From the NCBI RefSeq assembly GCF_900120175.1, contig NZ_FQLF01000002.1:1550001-1614000 (forward strand): a stretch of 64,000 bases of DNA, read 5' to 3'. This document shows positions 8,978 through 16,836 of this stretch, one piece after another. Both the position numbers and the translations under genes were made by a program. This DNA comes from Oceanicoccus sp. KOV_DT_Chl. GTDB lineage: Bacteria; Pseudomonadota; Gammaproteobacteria; Pseudomonadales; Dasaniaceae. The stretch's first letter is position 1. Each line of letters opens with the position of its first letter. A model generated the notes under the pieces. The model was not told where the DNA came from, did no database searches, and saw only the letters and a program-made list of their open reading frames with translations.

Positions 8978-11110
8978 CTAACAAGACTGAGCGCACTCAC
9001 CATTAACTAGTGACCGCTTTATCAATTTGCCATTCTCTTCCACTACATCTACAGTGGACTCTGTCAATTGACCGACCCAATACCTGGACTTATAACCTAG
9101 CCCAACTTTTATTCGAGTTAGTCTTACTGCCTTTTGTAACAAATTGCTATATCGTAAGGCTCCATTCTGAAATACGTATACACGTGAATCAGTATAAGCA
9201 ATAGAAACCTTTTGCCACTCACCTTCAGTAAAGTTTAAATCGACAGAATCTTTACTACTCCCTAAATTTAGGCTTACACGCAATCTATTCCTTGAAAGCT
9301 CGTAAAATGAAAATACATTTGAAGAGGTAAGCATGGGCGGGGACGTCTCTGTAAAACCTGCTTTACCAGAATATTCGTTGTCGCCCTTAAACGTAAAATT
9401 GACTACGAATTTATCCAGCCCAGGGTTAAAAAAAGACTCCAAAGATGTTTCACCTAGAAACTTATAAATCGACTCATCATCACTTATATCTATACCTTGT
9501 GGTATATTCGCAGAGGGAAGAAACAAATTATTGTTATCATTTCGCCCTATACCAAAAATAAATTGCGACACATCCTTCCAATAGCTAGATGTAAAAACCC
9601 CTTCACCTTGACTTGAAAGATACTTATACCCCATCTCCTGATCAGAAAACTGTATTACATTTTTTAGCATCAACAGTTTTTGTGTATCAAAATTAAATGT
9701 ATAAAAATAGACTGGGGCGTCTAAATTAATTAGTTCGAGATCTAATTTAACTCCAATCTGAGCAAGAGTAATATCATTTCGGCCAGTTACAGCTCGAGCA
9801 AAACCAGTATCTCGAACATACCTTAAACTTGGCCCAGTCCCCATGCCTTTAGGCACATAAGGCAACTTAATAAATACTTGCGCTTTGTCTCTCCATTCTG
9901 CTGATTCTGTCCTTATTGCATCAATAAGTAATGATTGCTGTCGCGAGCTCATATTTATTTCTTCGCTTACCTTCCAAAAAGAAGGGACAAGCAATACAAA
10001 AAACAAAATACCCACCCCAATCGGGGCGCGTGAATGAATTGATATAGATGAGTATAAAACCGCACATAGTGAGAACAGTAACGGAATAAAAAAATACCAG
10101 GGGTGATGAACATTTAGCACCGTAATTGGCGCAACCGCTAACAATGCACACAATACGAAAAACGCTGACACTTTAAACTTTTCATAGTCTCTAACAAGCA
10201 GCCATCTTACGATAGAAAAAAACAAAATCACCAAAGAAGCTGTAGCCATCAATATAGCTCGCCACCCCATCTCTAACTTTGCAACAGAGCCATAAACAAA
10301 AAACAAGGATTTCTGATCAACTGAAGCGACCAATCTTGTATAAAATATTAATAACTGGTCTAACATCGAAATTAAATTGTAACTAACGCGACCAGACATT
10401 TTGCTATATGGATGTGCCCACGAAATTTCTACATATCGTAAGATCAATAAAAAAACCACAACCAGAATTGTTGCAAACCAGTATTGCCTAAAATTAGAGC
10501 GAAGCCTAAGCCCCGAAGGCTCAAACCAAACAGGAAGAAAGATTACAGACAATACTAAAAACATATTTGATTGTGCAAAAGCTAACTGTAAAAAAGTGAG
10601 AAAAAATATCAGCAATACATATTTTTTAATACTCGTCGCTGAACGCTTACTATTAATAACACGACAAATATATAAATAAGTGAGACTTAAAAAAAACAAC
10701 TGCAAGATCGGATACGAACCAGCAACAAATACTATTAAAAAAGAAGATAGCGGAAATAAAATTGTTAAAAAAAACGCAAGAGATGAAACTTCACGAGCAG
10801 CAGAAATTTTATTTAACGCACTAATAATTACCCATCCTACTCCTGCCAGCATCATAAAATACAACAGCCTAACCAGCGATATCTCCTTCAAAAATGAATT
10901 GTGAAGATGATAGAAAAATCCGTGGATACTTACATCTGTCGGATTAAGAACCGAATCTGCGAACAACCCAAGATCATCCATTACCATCATGTCAGACAGA
11001 TAAGCATCACCCCTAATCACCAAGATAACTGCAAAAACAAAAAAATACAGAACCCACAAGTTTCCAAGTGCCAAGTCTTTTGGAATCACCATTCTTTCTT
11101 TAAAATCCAT
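8978..11110 (-). CDS. GT-C type membrane glycosyltransferase with C-terminal LamG-like domain
   Basis: A 710-residue protein with about ten to twelve predicted membrane helices in residues 18-380 and a large periplasmic C-terminal part. The first external loop carries adjacent acidic residues (Asp45-Asp46 in MMVMDDLGLF), the usual catalytic position of GT-C enzymes that use polyprenyl-phosphate sugars. The last 150 residues form a beta-rich segment ending in GYKSRYWVGQL that resembles a concanavalin/LamG-type fold. Function as a GtrC-like enzyme adding a side-branch sugar is inferred from the GtrB-like neighbour. It is long for the family because of the lectin-like tail. Confidence 0.65.
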   Translation of the reverse strand: MDFKERMVIPKDLALGNLWVLYFFVFAVILVIRGDAYLSDMMVMDDLGLFADSVLNPTDVSIHGFFYHLHNSFLKEISLVRLLYFMMLAGVGWVIISALNKISAAREVSSLAFFLTILFPLSSFLIVFVAGSYPILQLFFLSLTYLYICRVINSKRSATSIKKYVLLIFFLTFLQLAFAQSNMFLVLSVIFLPVWFEPSGLRLRSNFRQYWFATILVVVFLLILRYVEISWAHPYSKMSGRVSYNLISMLDQLLIFYTRLVASVDQKSLFFVYGSVAKLEMGWRAILMATASLVILFFSIVRWLLVRDYEKFKVSAFFVLCALLAVAPITVLNVHHPWYFFIPLLFSLCAVLYSSISIHSRAPIGVGILFFVLLVPSFWKVSEEINMSSRQQSLLIDAIRTESAEWRDKAQVFIKLPYVPKGMGTGPSLRYVRDTGFARAVTGRNDITLAQIGVKLDLELINLDAPVYFYTFNFDTQKLLMLKNVIQFSDQEMGYKYLSSQGEGVFTSSYWKDVSQFIFGIGRNDNNNLFLPSANIPQGIDISDDESIYKFLGETSLESFFNPGLDKFVVNFTFKGDNEYSGKAGFTETSPPMLTSSNVFSFYELSRNRLRVSLNLGSSKDSVDLNFTEGEWQKVSIAYTDSRVYVFQNGALRYSNLLQKAVRLTRIKVGLGYKSRYWVGQLTESTVDVVEENGKLIKRSLVNGECAQSC

Positions 11111-11191
11111 TATCTCTCACACTTGTCTAATTATTGACTTATTCAGACCCGATCACTGAAAAGCTGAAGGCGCAATAGTACTCTCACTAGA

Positions 11192-11980
11192 TTAATCGAT
11201 GTCATTATTACAAAAATCAGTCAGCTTAACTTTCTTTAATACTTTTAAATTTCCACCACTTGTAGCATCGACTAACATTCGTCCATTATTTTCGAAATTA
11301 TCTTTAGCGCGTTGATAAGACCTTTCACTCTGCATTAAATCAGGCGCATCCCATTTCGCTCCATTCGCAAAGTAGTTTTTATCAAAATGCCATCTATCAA
11401 GCCCAACACTTTCTTGGGTTTTATTTGGCTCAATAACATTGCCAAAATAATGATCGCAACCTACCAATGCAACACTTGAAAACCCCATATGATACGCCAA
11501 CTGCAAGGCAACATAAGTAACCGTGTACCCCTGAAATACACTACCACTGCAATCCTTGGCAAATGAGGGTATGTCCGAAGTATATAAAAAAACTCTATTT
11601 TCCCCACCTTGCAAACCTAGAGTAGATGCATAGCTATCTACGAAGATTGGAATACTTGTATCAGTATAAAAATCTATATTTTGCTCTAGGACCAAAGGAT
11701 TGACTGCAACAATTGATGATGGTCGGAAATCTGTTTTATTAAAAAGTAAATTTATTTTATTCAGGCCGAACGTATAAACATTTTTAAGTAAATCGAAATC
11801 GACTTCATTCAATGATGGACCATTACACAGTATTACAGCCTTTTTTCCTTGATAAAGATTTTTTAGACTTTTTAATTTTTTTCTAGAAACCCAGGACTGT
11901 AAATGCAAGTCCCACATTAATCGTCGGCGAACCAAAGCCGCTGCGTAACGGTAAACGCTTATTATTTCTCGCTCTGACAT
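11192..11980 (-). CDS. DUF115/MptE-like protein (Maf/CST-I-like Rossmann domain)
   Basis: A 262-residue protein with the signature CNGPSLN at about 52-58 and a second conserved strand ALVGCDHYF at about 171-179. This pattern is shared by the DUF115/MptE-like family, the central domain of Maf flagellin glycosyltransferases and, more distantly, the CST-I sialyltransferases, where the Gly-Pro-Ser loop holds CMP. Two more copies of this pattern occur in the locus (15578-16831 and inside 19084-24282). Its operon partners include a cytidylyltransferase, so transfer of a CMP-activated sugar is a reasonable inference. The exact substrate is unknown. Confidence 0.6.
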   Translation of the reverse strand: MSEREIISVYRYAAALVRRRLMWDLHLQSWVSRKKLKSLKNLYQGKKAVILCNGPSLNEVDFDLLKNVYTFGLNKINLLFNKTDFRPSSIVAVNPLVLEQNIDFYTDTSIPIFVDSYASTLGLQGGENRVFLYTSDIPSFAKDCSGSVFQGYTVTYVALQLAYHMGFSSVALVGCDHYFGNVIEPNKTQESVGLDRWHFDKNYFANGAKWDAPDLMQSERSYQRAKDNFENNGRMLVDATSGGNLKVLKKVKLTDFCNNDID

Positions 11981-11989
11981 TGAGCACCT

Positions 11990-12733
11990 CTAAACAGGGT
12001 CATGCAATCTGGAAGCAATAGCCCCATTAAGACCTATACTTTCACCATTTAAAAAATTCAAGCTACTATTTACTAAAAAGAAACAAAGCTCTGCTACTTC
12101 ATCAGGAATACCTATTTTACCTGATGGATGACAATCAACTAATTCTTGCATTTTTTCTGGGCAATCTTTGAAGCCATCTTTCAACATATCTGTAGCAATT
12201 GCTGCTGGTTCTATACAATTTACTCTTACAACACCTGCTAAATCTACAGCCATAGACTGAGTTAAACCCTTCAATGCAGCCTTACTTGTTGCATAGCTAA
12301 TAAACTCTGGTTTGGTTAAAGTTGAATGTATACTGCCAATATTTATGACGATTCCTTTTTCCACTTTTAAATACTCTAAAAGAAGCTTCGTCAATAACAA
12401 AGGAGCAGCGACATTGGTTTTCTGAGTCACTAAGAAATCATCAATCGACAATTCAGCTAAAGAACCTAAAATTTGTACCCCTGCGTTATTAACTACAGAT
12501 TTTAAAATCAACCCCTTCTTTTCAATGATATCATTTACAGCTGATATAAAACTTTTTTGATAATCTTTCTTATCTACTAATTCAAGTAAATCAACGGAAT
12601 AATAAAAATCTACATTATGCTTGTCTTCGGCTTGACAATCAGTGCCAATCACAAAGTAACCGCGAGATGAAAAATAGCTGCATATTGCAGAACCAATTCC
12701 ACCATTAGAGCCTGTAATTAATATAGCTAACAA
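11990..12733 (-). CDS. Short-chain dehydrogenase/reductase
   Basis: A 247-residue classical SDR. Seen: the cofactor loop TGSNGGIG (7-14), NNAG (82-85), and the catalytic set Ser134, Tyr147 and Lys151 (YATSK). The acidic residue TDCQ after the second strand hints at NAD rather than NADP preference. It lies immediately downstream of a 2-hydroxyacid dehydrogenase and a CMP-sugar-type cytidylyltransferase, separated by one base. Together they look like a small pathway for an unusual sugar acid. PtmA of the flagellar nonulosonate clusters is also an SDR located beside the cytidylyltransferase, so a similar role is possible. Confidence 0.75.
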   Translation of the reverse strand: MLAILITGSNGGIGSAICSYFSSRGYFVIGTDCQAEDKHNVDFYYSVDLLELVDKKDYQKSFISAVNDIIEKKGLILKSVVNNAGVQILGSLAELSIDDFLVTQKTNVAAPLLLTKLLLEYLKVEKGIVINIGSIHSTLTKPEFISYATSKAALKGLTQSMAVDLAGVVRVNCIEPAAIATDMLKDGFKDCPEKMQELVDCHPSGKIGIPDEVAELCFFLVNSSLNFLNGESIGLNGAIASRLHDPV

Positions 12734-12734
12734 T

Positions 12735-13669
12735 TTATATAACCCCTAGGAAATCAAGCAAGGCATTTATGGCTTTTTTGTTAGTTGCATGAACTGCATC
12801 TACGGTATTTGAGGAATTGTGCGAACCAAAAATACACCTTTCCATTTTTGCTAAGCTCGAACTCTGCTGTAGAGGCTCAACCTCAAACACATCTAAAGCC
12901 GCAGAATAAATTTTATTTGATAGCAGGCCAGCTATTAAATCGGCTTCATTAATTAATGGCCCTCGCGCCACATTAACAATGCGAACACCATCTTTACACC
13001 GACTAATCTCCGCCGCAGAAAACATATGAAAATTACTGTCAGATAGCGCGCAGGTAAATACAATAAAATCAAACTCATCAATCCCTTCAGGCCAGTTAGC
13101 GAATTTTACATCCGGGTATGGATTACGAGACTGATCATAAAAAGGATCGAAGACTATCACTTCCATCTCTGCCGCAAGTAAACGTTTTGCTGTATTTTGA
13201 CCAATATCGCCATACCCTACCAAACCTACTTTCTTACTCGCCAAAGACATACCACTAACTTTCAGCCAATTACCCTTGCGCACTTCACGGTCTATGGTAA
13301 ACGTTTCACGAGCTAAACCAATGACATATCCCAACGCAATGTCGGCGACTTCACGGCCAAACATATTTGGTGTGTTGATAATGGGGATACCCAATCGTTC
13401 ACAGGCTTTAAAATCAACATTATCGACGCCAATACCCCATTTAACTGCTGCCTTCAAATTACCTGCAGCGCCAGCCTCAAAAACTGCCGCTGTAGCAGGG
13501 TCATCTCCAATAATCCATCCATCATAATTAGGAACTAGTTTTATTAACTGTTCCACTGATAAAGTTTGCACCACATCCGGGGTATCTACTTCTATACCAT
13601 GCTGCTTAAAATAAGGTAAAAACTGGTCTTTCTGTCCCAGCATTGGGGGCAAGTTACTAATACTTTCAT
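12735..13669 (-). CDS. D-2-hydroxyacid dehydrogenase (phosphoglycerate dehydrogenase-like), frame broken near the start
   Basis: An NAD-binding D-2-hydroxyacid dehydrogenase. In the uninterrupted 320-codon frame that reaches 13697, the Rossmann loop GYGDIG is at 161-166 and the catalytic residues are Arg245 (NVARGP), Glu274 and His293 (GSHNSS). That frame begins with an implausible leader. In another frame an ATG at 13669 overlaps the upstream stop codon as ATGA and reads MKVLVTC. Adding one C to the five-C run (minus strand; GGGGG at 13645-13649) joins it to PPMLGQKDQ and gives a normal 311-residue enzyme. The true start is therefore most likely 13669 with a one-base loss. It probably oxidises or reduces a sugar-acid intermediate for the adjacent cytidylyltransferase. 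Confidence 0.75.
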
Positions 13670-14343
13670 GGCTGTTCCTGGATAAATTTTGGCGCAAGCG
13701 CTTCAGCTAATTGCCAGTCTTGTGGCTCATCAATATCGACTGACTCTAGCTTATTAGTTTCAAACATCATCGGTCGCTCTCCAATACGTGCTGATGTCTT
13801 GCTAAATGATGCTTTAGAAAATAAATACATACATGAATTTTCTTCAAACCAAGGTTCTAAATCCTGTGTCGGAATAAGATTATTCGGATCGTGGTTAATC
13901 GCCTTACAGTTGATATCATAAAATCGTGTTTGCATACGATTTACTGTAAATAACGAATCTGCATCAATATTATTACTCAATGCCTCAATTGCTTTGTTAA
14001 TGGTATTCAAACTAATAAATGGATTAGTCGTATGTGTCATCAAATACATATCAGCATCTGTATTGGCAATATCGTCTTCTAGAATAAGGTTCATACTAAT
14101 CTCATCCCCTCGCAATTCCAGCTTACGATTTCTAATCACCAACTTATTGTTATCAGGAAACCCGGCTTGCTTCAGCTCAACTTGAGCATCGGTATTTATT
14201 ACCACTTGATCAATATGGTCACTGGCTAACAGCTTATCCAGCATCCAGCGAAAAAGCGGCTTACCTTCCAACACTTTAAAGTTTTTACCCGGCACTCTTG
14301 AGCTATTTGCTTTTAGCGGCATTAACGCGATAATTTTTTTCAT
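13666..14343 (-). CDS. CMP-sugar cytidylyltransferase family protein
   Basis: A 225-residue nucleotidyltransferase of the acylneuraminate/Kdo cytidylyltransferase family. Seen: the N-terminal LMPLKANSSRVPGKN (8-22), a variant of the usual PARGGSKG-PGKN loop, then LFRWMLDKLL and TTNPFISL. The enzyme activates a sugar acid with CTP in the cytoplasm. The divergent loop suggests a substrate other than legionaminic acid, which has its own enzyme at 32157-32852. Its N-terminus is encoded within the tail of the upstream GT2 gene (41-bp overlap), and its stop overlaps the probable start of the dehydrogenase. Confidence 0.75.
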   Translation of the reverse strand: MKKIIALMPLKANSSRVPGKNFKVLEGKPLFRWMLDKLLASDHIDQVVINTDAQVELKQAGFPDNNKLVIRNRKLELRGDEISMNLILEDDIANTDADMYLMTHTTNPFISLNTINKAIEALSNNIDADSLFTVNRMQTRFYDINCKAINHDPNNLIPTQDLEPWFEENSCMYLFSKASFSKTSARIGERPMMFETNKLESVDIDEPQDWQLAEALAPKFIQEQP

Positions 14344-15259
14344 TGTCAGATTCTACTTCTAGATGGCTAGTAACTTTTTCATTTGGATAAAAATATTTAC
14401 GCTTTGCTTGTAAAGAAAGCTTTCTATGGATGTGGTTTCCCTGGTACCCCCCCCAATACTGTAAGAACCTAAATAAATAAATATCTTTAATTTCTTTTAA
14501 AAATATTTTTTTGCGCAAGGCTATCCCCATATCTGATAAGCAGCTACTAATAAAACAACGCATAAAATCAGTGAAGGTCATGTGAATTTCAGGGTTTATT
14601 TTTTGCAATGCAATTGCCTCGCGCTCATATCGGCGCCTAACCTGAGCCCAGCTTTCATCGTGAATATGAAAAACCGGTGCAGAACTTATATATGCAACCA
14701 AACCGCCAGACTCAACTAATTTCTTGGCTAGATGCATATCTTCAAGACCGGTTAAGTCCTCGTCAAATTGAAATTCTTGCCATGATGATCTTAGCAAAGC
14801 AGCATTCGCATTATTACAAAAGAATCCAGATTGAGGCACCATGCTATAAGCAGGAAAATACTTATCGAATACTTGTCGCTCACTAAATTTTGTGTTGTCT
14901 CTACCTATCTGGCGACCATAAGAATACTGCACCTTGCCTTCATAGATGGGTACGCACAAGGCATGCAGCCATGTCGGCTCTACAGGGATACAGTGGCCGC
15001 TTACAAATATAAGAATTTCACCACAAGCAAAGGAACAGCCAATATTCAACGACCGCCCAAATGAGAACTCTTCCTTTTTTATATGTGTGATACGTGCTTG
15101 ATGTGCTTCGGCTATAGCTAAAGTACGATCCGTAGATCCCGAATCAACAATCACAGTCTCTATCTCAAAAATATCACTCTCTTGCTCATTTATAGCACTG
15201 AGCAATTCATCAAGGTGTTTTTCTTCATTCAAGGTACGTATTACAACACTAACCAGCAT
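14303..15259 (-). CDS. Glycosyltransferase family 2
   Basis: A 318-residue GT2 enzyme, rhamnosyltransferase-like. Seen: VDSGSTDRT (38-46), a degenerate metal-site strand VSGHCIP (86-92) where many relatives have a DxD-like motif, and the acceptor/base helix GLEDMHLAKKL (about 170-180). The C-terminal QYWGGYQGN is encoded across a run of eight G (minus strand). The last residues extend 41 bp into the next gene. It is the first gene after a 318-bp non-coding gap, so transcription may restart just upstream. Confidence 0.82.
   Translation of the reverse strand: MLVSVVIRTLNEEKHLDELLSAINEQESDIFEIETVIVDSGSTDRTLAIAEAHQARITHIKKEEFSFGRSLNIGCSFACGEILIFVSGHCIPVEPTWLHALCVPIYEGKVQYSYGRQIGRDNTKFSERQVFDKYFPAYSMVPQSGFFCNNANAALLRSSWQEFQFDEDLTGLEDMHLAKKLVESGGLVAYISSAPVFHIHDESWAQVRRRYEREAIALQKINPEIHMTFTDFMRCFISSCLSDMGIALRKKIFLKEIKDIYLFRFLQYWGGYQGNHIHRKLSLQAKRKYFYPNEKVTSHLEVESDNEKNYRVNAAKSK
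14447..14454. repeat. C8/G8 homopolymer tract inside the GT2 gene
   Basis: Eight C on the plus strand, G8 on the coding strand, covering the codons for WGGY near residue 270 of the GT2 enzyme. It is the longest G/C run I noticed in the window. Runs of this kind in surface-glycan genes can slip and switch expression on and off. Here the tract is in frame. Confidence 0.7.
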
Positions 15260-15577
15260 ATTTATTATCCAACACTAATAATCTTCGCTCTAAATCGGGG
15301 TGGGATTTTACCATACTAGGGCTTGATCTCTTCCTTATAGACTTGATTATTTGCATTCACAGTTCCATATGTTGGATTAACAGTTTTCACCTTCGATAGA
15401 AAACCGATTGCTACTCAATGAGCCACAGTTTTTAGCTATTATAACCGGAGCGACAGAACTGAAGTCTATATTAGACTAGGATTTGATAAAGCAAGGATCC
15501 ATCTATGGCATAACTCCCAACTACTGTATTTATCCCTACCTGCCTCAGTATCTGCATTTCACATTATGGCAACTCAT
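15260..15577. other. 318-bp non-coding gap within the O-polysaccharide run
   Basis: No convincing reading frame is seen on either strand. It separates the DUF115-like/wzt/wzm group from the GT2-to-FemAB group, all on the minus strand. It contains a perfect TATAAT on the minus strand at 15438-15443 and, about 20 bp upstream of that, a short perfect inverted repeat at 15463-15477. It may hold an internal promoter or be a scar of past gene replacement. Confidence 0.5.
15438..15443 (-). promoter_or_regulatory. Candidate internal promoter -10 element
   Basis: A perfect TATAAT on the minus strand, about 180 bp upstream of the GT2 start at 15259. No good -35 hexamer is found at normal spacing. A 6-bp inverted repeat (AGTCTA, 3-base loop, TAGACT at 15463-15477) occupies the -35 region instead. 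The site is plausible only because of its position in the gap. Confidence 0.25.
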
Positions 15578-16831
15578 TCATGACACCAAATCTCGACCCA
15601 TCCGCTCTTTCAGGGCTGGGATGTATGATGGCGTAATAGAATAGTATTGTTTTCCTGCTGACTCACCACACTGAAAATATTGCTTAACTGCTTCGCAGTG
15701 CTCTAGATAATATTCATTATAATCAAGTTTGAAAAATGAAGGGTGCGCAACTTTAATATCATCCATCTGATCAACAAACTGCGTTTTCTTATTGTGCTCC
15801 CAAAAATAGTCATCGTTTTCTATCGGACGCCCATCGCTACCTAGTATATGGATTTCTTCCGCTAATGACGAAGCTACAGGCAGCATTAGGAAAGTAAATA
15901 TATTGCCAGTAGCCCTTAAATTAAATTCTGAATTTAAATCCAGATTTACTGGTATATCCCCAGCAAATGGAATCCCTATTGTTCTTGGCTCCATCTCAGG
16001 CATATGATATACGAACAAGTTGTAATACATTAGTGGCAGCACTATGGTTAAATCGTACTTTTCAACCACACGCTTAAGCTGTTTATAAAACTCATATGTA
16101 TAGGTTGAACAACCAAAATGAAATATTGGGTCAGCAAAAACTAACACTTTTGGCTTTACCCAATCCATTAACTCAGTATCATTAATTACACTGTTACATA
16201 TAATAGAAATCCCATCACGATAGTCATAATTTTTATACTGACTAATAGACGGACCAGAACAGAATAAATAGGCCTTTTTATTATTTGCATGTGTCTTTGC
16301 TAATGATGCATATCTTTCTTCACATTTTTTTACAGTTTCATAGCGAGACTTTGGAAAACGGGAATAGCTGGGCAAGATAAACTTTGAGCCCTCTAGCCTT
16401 AAATTTTTATCGATTTCAAAGCGCTTAATTGTTCTACCTTCTATTATCTCCCGAACTTCAGGAGAAGCTTGCGCAAGCGGGTTTTCACACCAGGTGATTA
16501 CCATGTCAGCCTGTTCTAACTCACGAGCCAGATTTATGTCTGTAGTATCCCGCTCTAACTTAATAATCTCTCGTCCTTTTAGCTCACAATACAATGACCG
16601 CACTACTGGCGAGAAAGAATCTGGCAAACTAAATGGCTGAATATCAGACCTTGAAAAAAAACTAATCTTTTTTGGCTGCAAAGGCGATAAATACCATACA
16701 GCCCTAGCCAATTGATCGTTCAACTCTCCATTGTTAGAAAATGGGGGATAAAACACTACGACGGGCTTGCTAGTCATTATACGCCTCAATATAGCTCTGA
16801 TAATTCTTAATGATTTCTTTATTAACGACAT
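15578..16831 (-). CDS. DUF115/MptE-like protein with N-terminal extension
   Basis: A 417-residue protein. The C-terminal two thirds carry the loop CSGPSIS (191-197), an ICNSVIND segment (211-218) and the later strand HILGSDGRP (328-336), the same pattern as the DUF115/Maf-like proteins elsewhere in the locus. The first 180 residues are an unrecognised domain with FYPPFSNNGELNDQLARAVW near its start. There is no signal peptide. It lies six bases downstream of wzt and so is probably co-expressed with the exporter. It may transfer or recognise a sugar of the exported polymer. This is family-level inference only. Confidence 0.5.
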   Translation of the reverse strand: MSLIKKSLRIIRAILRRIMTSKPVVVFYPPFSNNGELNDQLARAVWYLSPLQPKKISFFSRSDIQPFSLPDSFSPVVRSLYCELKGREIIKLERDTTDINLARELEQADMVITWCENPLAQASPEVREIIEGRTIKRFEIDKNLRLEGSKFILPSYSRFPKSRYETVKKCEERYASLAKTHANNKKAYLFCSGPSISQYKNYDYRDGISIICNSVINDTELMDWVKPKVLVFADPIFHFGCSTYTYEFYKQLKRVVEKYDLTIVLPLMYYNLFVYHMPEMEPRTIGIPFAGDIPVNLDLNSEFNLRATGNIFTFLMLPVASSLAEEIHILGSDGRPIENDDYFWEHNKKTQFVDQMDDIKVAHPSFFKLDYNEYYLEHCEAVKQYFQCGESAGKQYYSITPSYIPALKERMGRDLVS

Positions 16832-16836
16832 GAGCT

